NCBI GenBank assembly: GCA_032388755.1
Contig: CP135593.1
Span: forward strand, 1,612,001-1,676,000
Source: Neisseria sp. DTU_2020_1000833_1_SI_GRL_NUU_006
GTDB taxonomy: Bacteria; Pseudomonadota; Gammaproteobacteria; Burkholderiales; Neisseriaceae
Direction: 5' to 3'
DNA: 64,000 nucleotides
Shown: positions 57,459 to 64,000 of the stretch, piece by piece
Layout: each line of letters starts with the position of its first letter
Numbering within the stretch: position 1 is the first letter of the stretch
Translations under genes and position numbers: made by a program
The notes under the pieces: generated by a model
What the model was told of the DNA's origin: nothing
The model's input: the letters and a program-made list of their open reading frames with translations, nothing else
The model's database searches: none

Positions 57459-57531
57459 GTTTTTTTCCTTTATCCTTTATATCGATATCATTCTTCAACT
57501 AGGGTCGTCTGAAACGACCACCCCCTCAGGC

Positions 57532-58629
57532 CTACCATTGATAGCCTACGCTACCACCCCAGTTTACGTCTTTACGTGTATTGACACTGACACCGGTTTT
57601 AACAGACCATTTATTGTTATCTGAGTTATGAGCATAACCCACGGCAATAGCCTGCTCATTGCGATAGCCACCTACCGCAGCAGAAACCATGCTCTTACCT
57701 GCTTCATTCGGACGTTGTAAGAATGCAATCGCAGTCGCACCGGCGATACCTGCACGCAAATCCTTATCCATATCATTCAAGCGGTTATCAATACCATTAA
57801 CTTGATTTTGTAAATTGGTGATTGCAGTAGAGTTGCCTTGAGAACGTGCAGCAACTTGATACAGTTGGCTACCGTTAATAGCATCAGTACTGGTTGCATT
57901 AATACGTCCAGCAGCAACATTAGTGATAGTACGCTCGCCACCCGTATAGCCAACGCTAACGGTAGAACGGGGATTAGTACCTGCAAAACCACTATAAGAT
58001 ACGTTATTTACAGTTGCACTATTAGTGCCCACTGCTTCATCAGTTGTAGAACCTGCACCCAAAGCAACGGAACCCACATGAGAAGCTGTCGCACGGGAGC
58101 CAATCGCCACTGCCGAATTAGCAGAAGCTTTAGACTGCAACCCATAAGCCACACTTGACTGACCTGAAGCAGAAGATGCTGCACCTGTAGCGGTAGAATA
58201 CATTGCAGAAGCTAGAGAACCAGTACCCAAAGCAGTAGCACCTTGAGCAGTTGCTTGAGCTTTTTGACCGGCAGCAGTCGTTGTATTGCCAAGTGCTTTC
58301 GCGCCTTGACCAAAGGCAGCAGCGGTAACACCATTAGCCTCAGCATAAGAACCAACTGCGATGGCAGATTCCCCTGCAGAAGTGGTACTGGTACCGATAG
58401 AAATACCGCTATGACCTGTTGCCGTTGTATTCACACCGATAGCCATACCAAAACGATCGGTTGCGCCATCGTTGTTATAGTTAGGACGTTGAACACCAGC
58501 ATCACTACTGATACTAATGTAATTTTCAGCGGAAGCGGCAGATGCTGCAAACAAACCGAAAGCAGCAAACGATAGAGACATTGCCTTATTGAGCGGGGTA
58601 AAACGATTCATGTGTGCTTTGTGTTTCAT
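57532..58629 (-). CDS. YadA-type trimeric autotransporter adhesin, short form
   Basis: This 365-residue trimeric surface adhesin has a long signal peptide (residues 1-34, ending AASA|EN). The head is a left-handed beta roll of about ten 14-residue repeats (about residues 61-200), for example GMAIGVNTTATGHS and GISIGTSTTSAGES. The neck is ERTITNVAAGRINATSTDAI, followed by a short coiled coil (ITNLQNQVNGIDNRLND). The C-terminal anchor strands end in GGSVGYQW. There is almost no stalk, so the head must sit close to the outer membrane. Ligand unknown. Confidence 0.92.
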   Translation of the reverse strand: MKHKAHMNRFTPLNKAMSLSFAAFGLFAASAASAENYISISSDAGVQRPNYNNDGATDRFGMAIGVNTTATGHSGISIGTSTTSAGESAIAVGSYAEANGVTAAAFGQGAKALGNTTTAAGQKAQATAQGATALGTGSLASAMYSTATGAASSASGQSSVAYGLQSKASANSAVAIGSRATASHVGSVALGAGSTTDEAVGTNSATVNNVSYSGFAGTNPRSTVSVGYTGGERTITNVAAGRINATSTDAINGSQLYQVAARSQGNSTAITNLQNQVNGIDNRLNDMDKDLRAGIAGATAIAFLQRPNEAGKSMVSAAVGGYRNEQAIAVGYAHNSDNNKWSVKTGVSVNTRKDVNWGGSVGYQW

Positions 58630-59456
58630 ATTTTATCTCCCTGATAAAAACACATAATGATAGTTATCGAAAAGACCGAACCAGAATGATATATGTTTTG
58701 CATATTATGATTGACAAATATTTGCCGTTTATCTAATATACATGCCACTTATCTGACACTTACAAAAAAATGTAACCGATTCAATCCATCTAAAACAAAT
58801 AAATCAGTACAATCAATATACTGGATCGATTTAGAATCCAATTAATCTATACATAATTGCATTATATTGGACTAGCTGTCTTCTCATTTATTATTTTTTT
58901 TTATCATGGCTTAACGCGTTCTCTATATTATTAATTATTAACAGTATTGTTCGTTATGAATATATAACTCAGAACATATTAACAATTGAAATTAGTAGAA
59001 AAATATATAATATCCTGCAATTTTGTGTCTAATTTTCATATAAAAAGCAATTTAAATTTAAAATAAAACAGAAATTTGCCAATAAAGTTTTTGAAGGCTA
59101 TTTTTTTCTAAAGAATAATTTCCATACATATAACCACAAATTCTCATCTGTTATATCTATAACCCTGACTTTCACACATCTTTTTACTACTGAAATATGT
59201 CAAAAAAGTGTTGTATTTAGACAAATATCATCTTTTTTACAGATGATGATCCTACTGATTTCATCAATCTTATCTAAACATACCTATTTCCACCAACTAC
59301 AATATCAAGTATTTCAAAATCACAAGCCTTTCTTTTCAGCTATTTTCATTAGCTTTTAGCTTTGGGACTGCTCATCCCGTCCTGTTTTAGATTGAATCGT
59401 CTATAATCTCTCCTGATACTTTTTTCATACGCCCCCTTACATCTTGGAATACCACT
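58630..59456. other. 827-bp AT-rich intergenic region
   Basis: No gene, tRNA or known repeat is seen. The sequence is much more AT-rich than the rest of the window and lacks DUS copies. It has a T9 run (58894-58902). It must contain the promoters of the adhesin gene (leftward) and waaA (rightward). I could not assign either with confidence. Confidence 0.5.
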
Positions 59457-60722
59457 ATGATGATACGTTGGTTATACAATCAACTTTGGCATATCGCTCC
59501 TTTGTTTATTCGCTGTTATCTAAAAAAGAGAGCTGAAAAATCAACATCCTATTTGGAACACTGGGATGAAAGATTCGGCAAAAAAATGAGCAATCCGCTG
59601 CAACATCCGATTTGGATTCACGCCGTTTCTGTCGGGGAGACCCGTGCAGCTCAGCCACTCATCGAAGCATTACAGAACCATTTCCCAGATGCCCCTTTAT
59701 TACTGACTCAAATGACACCGACCGGAAGGCATACGGCGCAAACCCTATATCCCAATGCGCAATGCCGCTATATTCCTTACGACAAACCAGAATGGGTTGG
59801 GCAATTTTTAACCGACCATGCCCCTCGTTTCGGTATTTTGATGGAAACAGAAATTTGGCCGAACCTGATGCATATGTGTGCTGAAAAACAGGTGCCGCTT
59901 TTTCTTGCCAACGCCCGCCTGTCTGAAAAATCGCAACGGGGATATTTGAAAATACGCGGCTTGGTTGAGCCTGCTATGCGCATTTTGAGCGGATGCTTTG
60001 CCCAAACTGCCGAAGATGCAGAACGGTTGCACTTGATTGGAGCTTCTAATGTCCACGTCTGCGGCAACACCAAGTACGATGTATCGCCTCCCGAAGGGAT
60101 GAAAGCACTTGCAGCCGCATTTAAAGAACGGATCGGTAACCGCCCTGTCGTCGTGTGTGCCAGTACCCGTTTCTATAAAGGTCAGGATGAAGCGGAAATG
60201 TTGCTTGACGCATGGAAACGCTATAAAGGGGATGCACTGCTGGTGATTATCCCTCGACACCCCGAGCGTTTTCAGACGACCTTTTCCCTTGCGGAAGATA
60301 TGGGCTACCGTGTGCAACATCGCAGTGATAACCTTCCTGTCGACAAAGAAACGCAAATATGGGTCGGAGACAGCATGGGAGAACTGTTTGCCTATTATTT
60401 GGCTGCGGATATTGCCTTCGTCGGCGGCAGCCTTGTGGATGCGGGTTGTCAGAATGTTATCGAACCGATTTCCTGCTGCATTCCGACCTTATTCGGTTGT
60501 TCAACCTACAATTTCACCACTGTATGCCAAGATGCGATCCGGGCAGGGGCGGCAGAACAGGTTGTTTCTGCTGAAAGATGGTATGAAAAAACCACATCAT
60601 GGCTTGCCTACCCATTAGAAAAAGAACGTTGCTCCCAAAAAGCCCTTGAGTTTGTCGGCAAGCACAAAGGAGCAAGCAAACGCATGGCGGACCAAATCGC
60701 CAAAGCAGTCATCCGCCAATAA
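59457..60722 (+). CDS. waaA: 3-deoxy-D-manno-octulosonic acid transferase (KDO transferase)
   Basis: This 421-residue inner-membrane-associated GT30 enzyme adds KDO to lipid A precursor. The N-terminus MMIRWLYNQLWHIAPLFI is a membrane anchor. Family segments are WIHAVSVGETRAAQPLI, LTQMTPTGRHTAQ, METEIWPNLM and the donor-site FVGGSLVDAGCQNVIEPI. ATG 59457 and 59460 are both possible. It uses KDO from the pathway that includes KdsA (20.9 kb). One DUS is embedded at about 60270. Confidence 0.95.
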   Translation: MMIRWLYNQLWHIAPLFIRCYLKKRAEKSTSYLEHWDERFGKKMSNPLQHPIWIHAVSVGETRAAQPLIEALQNHFPDAPLLLTQMTPTGRHTAQTLYPNAQCRYIPYDKPEWVGQFLTDHAPRFGILMETEIWPNLMHMCAEKQVPLFLANARLSEKSQRGYLKIRGLVEPAMRILSGCFAQTAEDAERLHLIGASNVHVCGNTKYDVSPPEGMKALAAAFKERIGNRPVVVCASTRFYKGQDEAEMLLDAWKRYKGDALLVIIPRHPERFQTTFSLAEDMGYRVQHRSDNLPVDKETQIWVGDSMGELFAYYLAADIAFVGGSLVDAGCQNVIEPISCCIPTLFGCSTYNFTTVCQDAIRAGAAEQVVSAERWYEKTTSWLAYPLEKERCSQKALEFVGKHKGASKRMADQIAKAVIRQ

Positions 60723-60744
60723 GTTATCCATCCTTCTTATTGCT

Positions 60745-60790
60745 AAAAGGTCGTCTGAAACACGATAACCCTCGTTTCAGACGACCTTTT
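60745..60790. terminator. DUS terminator after waaA
   Basis: AAAAGGTCGTCTGAAAC and its complement pair around a loop of about 12 nt, between converging genes. Confidence 0.75.
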
Positions 60791-60811
60791 CCCATTGCCC
60801 CCATCAAAGAA

Positions 60812-60847
60812 AAACCGTTCCGACAAATGAAACGATCGGAACGGTTT
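60812..60847 (-). terminator. Terminator after the glycine-zipper lipoprotein gene
   Basis: A perfect 12-bp stem AAACCGTTCCGA/TCGGAACGGTTT is followed by TTCTTTG on the minus strand, 23 bp after the stop. Confidence 0.85.
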
Positions 60848-60870
60848 GCATAATGATATTAATGAACTAC

Positions 60871-61092
60871 TTAGCGATAGCGATGTCCGCGATGAACTTG
60901 GCTGCCGATAACCCCGCCCAATGCCGCGCCACCCAAAGTAGCACCGGTATCGCCGCCAATCAGGTTACCTGCTACACCACCCAATACTGCGCCGGCAGCG
61001 GTATTGCGTTGGGTTTGGTTCATATCTGCGCATGCACTCAAAGAAGCGGCGATAGCAATCAAGGTAACGGTTTTAGTCAAAGCCTTTTTCAT
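60871..61092 (-). CDS. Glycine-zipper 2TM lipoprotein
   Basis: This 73-residue lipoprotein has signal MKKALTKTVTLIAIAASLSAC (lipobox LSAC, Cys21). The rest is a glycine zipper (AAGAVLGGVAGNLIGGDTGA, then LGGAALGGVIGSQV) and a basic His/Arg tail (HRGHRYR). It resembles OsmB/SlyB-type envelope proteins. The ribosome binding site is GGAGAATACAAC. It probably inserts in the outer membrane and responds to envelope stress, by family analogy only. Confidence 0.85.
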   Translation of the reverse strand: MKKALTKTVTLIAIAASLSACADMNQTQRNTAAGAVLGGVAGNLIGGDTGATLGGAALGGVIGSQVHRGHRYR

Positions 61093-61251
61093 GTTGTATT
61101 CTCCATCAGTAGGTTAAACAATACGCAGGCAGTATCTCACAAGGTTTCATTAATATGTCTTCTGATAAGTAAAGACTGTTTAAACTACGATAATTTACCC
61201 GTAGACCACCCTGAAGCTCTTGTAAATAAACAATTTATACAAAACAAAAAC

Positions 61252-61314
61252 AAAAGTCGTCTGAAAAACTGTCTGTTTTTACCCACACACAGACTTTTCA
61301 GACGACCTCTTTTT
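61252..61314 (-). terminator. DUS hairpin after aroG, one arm imperfect
   Basis: The left arm AAAGTCGTCTGAAAA lacks one G of the usual AGGTCGTCTGAA. The right arm TTTTCAGACGACCT is complete. They pair across a loop of about 35 nt that itself contains CTGTCTG/CAGAC. Confidence 0.6.
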
Positions 61315-61330
61315 CGCCACACAAACCGAT

Positions 61331-62380
61331 TTAAGGCGCGACCCGTTTACGGTTTGCCGCAGCCAAAAGCGCGAGCATTTCTTCGGTGGTATCCCAGCCG
61401 ATGCAGGCATCGGTAATGCTTTGCCCGTAAACCTCGGGCTTGTCCTGTCTGCCTTCAACCAAATGGCTTTCCACCATCACGCCCATAATATTGTCTTCGC
61501 CGTTTTCCAGTTGCGCGGCAACATCTTGGGCAACTTCCATCTGCCGTCTGTAATCTTTACGGCTGTTTGCGTGGCTGCAATCGACCATCAGCTTGGGCGA
61601 CAAACCCGCTTTTATCAATTGCTCCGCCGCCGATTTGACGTGTTCGGTACTGTAATTCGGCTCTTTGCCGCCGCGCAGGATAACGTGGCAGTCGGGATTG
61701 CCGCCGGTATGCACAATGGCGGAATGCCCCGCTTTGGTTACAGACAGGAAGTGATGCGGATGACTTGCCGCGCCAATCGCGTCGATGGCGATTTTCAGAT
61801 TGCCGTCCGTACCGTTTTTGAAACCGACCGGACAAGACAGGCCGCTGGCGAGTTCGCGGTGTACCTGACTTTCCGTCGTCCGCGCACCGATCGCGCCCCA
61901 AGAAATCAAGTCCGCGTAATATTGCGGCGTAATCATGTCGAGGAACTCCGTCGAAGCGGGCATACCCATATTGTTCAGCGTCAGCAGCAATCTGCGCGCC
62001 TGACGCAGGCCGTAGTTGATGTCGAACGTGCCGTCCAAGTGCGGGTCGTTAATCAGACCTTTCCAACCCACCGTTGTACGCGGTTTTTCAAAATACACGC
62101 GCATCACAATCAGCAATTCTTTTTCATATTTCTTGCGCAACACCAGCAAACGTTCGGCGTATTCCAAGGCGGCTTTGGGGTCGTGGATGGAACACGGACC
62201 GATAATCACCAGCAGGCGGTTGTCCTTGCCGTGAACCAAATCGGCGATTTCATGCCGCGTGCGGTGTACCAGCCCCGCCGCTTCATCAGAAATCGGCAGC
62301 TCGTACAAATGGGCAATCGGCGGCAGCAGCTCTTTGACTTCTCTAATCTTAATATCGTCGGTAGGGTGTTGTTTGGTCAT
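61331..62380 (-). CDS. aroG: 3-deoxy-7-phosphoheptulonate (DAHP) synthase
   Basis: This 349-residue class I (AroFGH-type) enzyme starts the shikimate pathway from PEP and erythrose-4-phosphate. Core motifs are LLVIIGPCSIHDPKAALEYA, RVYFEKPRTTVGWKGLINDP, GARTTESQVHRELASGL and VDCSHANSRKD, which supply the PEP site and metal ligands. ATG 62380 (MTKQHPTDD) is preferred to an in-frame TTG at 62395. N-terminal residues suggest feedback control by an aromatic amino acid, most likely phenylalanine as in Neisseria. The 424-bp upstream gap (62381-62804) is AT-rich with no gene seen. Confidence 0.95.
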   Translation of the reverse strand: MTKQHPTDDIKIREVKELLPPIAHLYELPISDEAAGLVHRTRHEIADLVHGKDNRLLVIIGPCSIHDPKAALEYAERLLVLRKKYEKELLIVMRVYFEKPRTTVGWKGLINDPHLDGTFDINYGLRQARRLLLTLNNMGMPASTEFLDMITPQYYADLISWGAIGARTTESQVHRELASGLSCPVGFKNGTDGNLKIAIDAIGAASHPHHFLSVTKAGHSAIVHTGGNPDCHVILRGGKEPNYSTEHVKSAAEQLIKAGLSPKLMVDCSHANSRKDYRRQMEVAQDVAAQLENGEDNIMGVMVESHLVEGRQDKPEVYGQSITDACIGWDTTEEMLALLAAANRKRVAP

Positions 62381-62804
62381 TGTTATTGCTTTCAAATTCA
62401 GATAAATCGGAGCATAGATTACCTTCTTTACCTGTTTTAAACAAGCCTTCTCTCAACTATTCAGCAATTTTATTTCAAAAAAACAATTTTTACGTATTTT
62501 AAAGCATTAAAAATTATAAAATATAAAAATATAAGCAATAATATTTCCATCAATTAAATCTAAAAATCAAAATTGCCGACAATCCTCCCACCTGATGCTT
62601 CTTTAGTATGTCTAATATAATCAAATTTAAATAACAAAAACCCAGACAATAAAAATACTCAGTATAACCGGATAGCAAACCCAACTCCGTATCATATATA
62701 TATGATATAGCCTCTACCACTGCATATTCCCTAACCGCAAGCAAGCCAAGCCCACCTGAAATCCGTTAAAATACCGCATCCTTATTTTCAGACGACCTCA
62801 AACC

Positions 62805-63866
62805 ATGTTGGTACTTGGAATCGAATCATCCTGCGATGAAACGGGCGTTGCGCTTTACGATACCGAACGCGGCCTGTTGGCGCACCATCTTCACACCCAA
62901 ATGGCGATGCACGCCGAATACGGCGGCGTTGTCCCCGAACTTGCCAGCCGCGACCACATCCGCCGTGTCGTGCCGCTGACGCAGGGCTGTTTGCAGGAAG
63001 CGGGCGTTTCCTATGACGACATCGATGCCGTCGCCTACACCCAAGGGCCGGGCTTGGGCGGCGCGCTTCTGGCGGGTGCGGGCTACGCCAACGCTTTGGC
63101 GTTTGCCTTGAACAAACCCGTCATTCCCGTCCACCATCTCGAAGGCCATTTGCTCTCCCCGCTTTTGGCGGACGACAAACCCGAATTTCCGTTCGTCGCC
63201 CTGCTGGTTTCGGGCGGACATACACAGTTTATGGCGGTGCGCGGCATCGGCGATTACACGCTGATGGGCGAAAGCGTCGATGACGCGGCAGGCGAGGCGT
63301 TCGACAAAACCGCCAAACTCTTAGGTTTGCCGTATCCCGGCGGCGCGAAGTTGTCCGAACTGGCGAAGCTGGGCAACCCCGATGCCTTCTCGTTCCCGCG
63401 CCCCATGCTCCATTCGCACGATTTGCAGATGAGCTTCTCTGGTTTGAAAACCGCCGTTCTGACCGCCGTCGAAAAAGTCCGCGCCGAAAACGGCGGCGAA
63501 ATTCCCGAGCAAACGCGCAACGACATCTGCCGCGCGTTTCAAGACGCGGTGATTGACGTCCTCGCCGTCAAAGCCAAAAAAGCCTTGTTGGATACCGGAT
63601 TCAGAACTTTGGTCGTCGCAGGCGGCGTCGGGGCAAACTGGAAGCTGCGCGACGAATTTTCCCGCTTAAGCGTCAAACAGCCGTCTGAAAAAGGCAAACC
63701 CAAGCCTAAGGAAGAAAAAATCAAAGTCTGTTTTCCGCCTATGGAATACTGCACCGACAACGGCGCGATGATTGCCTTCGCCGGCGCGATGAGGTTGCAG
63801 GAGCGGCAGCCCGTCGGCGCGTTCAACGTCAAACCGCGCTGGCCGCTGTCGGATATTGTGAAATAG
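62805..63866 (+). CDS. tsaD: tRNA N6-threonylcarbamoyladenosine transferase TsaD
   Basis: This 353-residue ASKHA-fold enzyme (older name Gcp) transfers threonylcarbamoyl to A37 of ANN-decoding tRNAs with TsaB and TsaE. It starts MLVLGIESSCDETGVALYDT. The metal-binding HxxGH is in PVHHLEGHLLS. The phosphate-binding LVSGGHTQFM and the C-terminal YCTDNGAMIAFAG (metal Asp) are intact. A DUS lies just 9 bases before the ATG, and a GCCGTCTGAA core lies inside at 63680-63689. It is monocistronic with a DUS terminator. Confidence 0.96.
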   Translation: MLVLGIESSCDETGVALYDTERGLLAHHLHTQMAMHAEYGGVVPELASRDHIRRVVPLTQGCLQEAGVSYDDIDAVAYTQGPGLGGALLAGAGYANALAFALNKPVIPVHHLEGHLLSPLLADDKPEFPFVALLVSGGHTQFMAVRGIGDYTLMGESVDDAAGEAFDKTAKLLGLPYPGGAKLSELAKLGNPDAFSFPRPMLHSHDLQMSFSGLKTAVLTAVEKVRAENGGEIPEQTRNDICRAFQDAVIDVLAVKAKKALLDTGFRTLVVAGGVGANWKLRDEFSRLSVKQPSEKGKPKPKEEKIKVCFPPMEYCTDNGAMIAFAGAMRLQERQPVGAFNVKPRWPLSDIVK

Positions 63867-63878
63867 TGTGCGGCAAAG

Positions 63879-63927
63879 AAAAAAGGTCGTCTGAAAACCC
63901 AAACCCAAGTTTTCAGACGACCTTTTT
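63879..63927. terminator. Bidirectional DUS terminator after tsaD
   Basis: AAAAAAGGTCGTCTGAAAAC pairs with its complement between tsaD and a converging partial gene. Confidence 0.8.
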
Positions 63928-63939
63928 AGAGCATCCCCA

Positions 63940-63999
63940 TTATTCGATATTTTTTTGTCCTTGCGGCAACTCCTGTTTTTCAACTGTCCACTGACTTTC
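63940..63999 (-). CDS. 3' end of an unidentified gene, cut by window edge
   Basis: On the minus strand an open frame enters from the edge and reads ESQWTVEKQELPQGQKNIE before a TAA at 63940-63942. The DUS terminator lies 13 bases beyond, as expected behind a real gene. Only 19 residues are visible, so no function is assigned. Confidence 0.5.
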   Translation of the reverse strand, partial: ESQWTVEKQELPQGQKNIE

Positions 64000-64000
64000 T

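Noticed and set aside
62550..62744. 64-codon minus-strand frame upstream of tsaD
   Set aside because: It is AT-rich, has no clear ribosome binding site and overlaps the likely tsaD promoter. No family is recognised.

Overview
The window is chromosomal DNA of a commensal Neisseria. Uptake sequences of the form AGGTCGTCTGAA occur throughout, mostly as inverted pairs that form hairpins behind genes. This is the mucosa/sicca/subflava-type DNA uptake sequence (DUS), not the meningococcal ATGCCGTCTGAA. Typical neisserial content supports the placement: fetA-fetB, a comE copy beside an rRNA operon, Correia elements, a Nme1-like type II-C CRISPR-Cas locus, pilF-pilG-pilD and nqrA-F. The species cannot be fixed from the window.

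Layout. 1-1.8 kb: groEL (cut by the window edge) and groES. 2.2-5.6 kb: ferric xenosiderophore receptor fetA and binding protein fetB. 5.7-14.8 kb: housekeeping genes (gpmA, ubiX, avtA, katA, glmS, ribD, a lipoprotein, nrdR). 14.9-20.9 kb: a complete type II-C CRISPR-Cas locus with 14 identical 36-bp repeats, one degenerate repeat, a terminator, cas2, cas1, cas9 and a divergent tracrRNA gene. 20.9-29.3 kb: kdsA, panD, a Correia element, cutA, a TonB-C-like protein, a four-unit tandem repeat, a HAD phosphatase, hda, dedA, hypothetical genes, an orphan amino-acid binding lipoprotein and comE. 29.6-35.1 kb: one rRNA operon on the minus strand (16S, tRNA-Ile, tRNA-Ala, 23S, 5S). 35.4-36.7 kb: an IS3-family element lying in the loop of a DUS palindrome. 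36.8-45.8 kb: coaBC, the six-gene Na+-NQR operon and an NhaD-type antiporter. 46.2-51.9 kb: a Slam protein, a decayed Correia element, lspA, ispH, a lipoprotein and ribF. 52-56.7 kb: the type IV pilus assembly cluster pilF-pilG-pilD followed by coaE and yacG. 57-64 kb: a BamE-like lipoprotein, a short YadA-type trimeric adhesin, waaA, a glycine-zipper lipoprotein, aroG, tsaD and the 3' end of one more gene.

How it fits together. The CRISPR locus is the main accessory system. Each repeat ends in an extended -10 (TGCTACAAT), so crRNAs can start inside the array, antisense to the cas genes, and stop at a strong 16-bp hairpin terminator. Cas9 has the Nme1 length and keeps the residues that read an N4GATT-like PAM. 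Its tracrRNA has an enlarged nexus and about 34 extra nucleotides before the terminal hairpin, which is the most unusual feature here. Sodium bioenergetics (nqr plus NhaD), natural transformation (DUS, comE, pilus genes) and surface biogenesis (Slam, LspA, the adhesin) are the other connected themes. I see no prophage and no wholly unknown multigene system.
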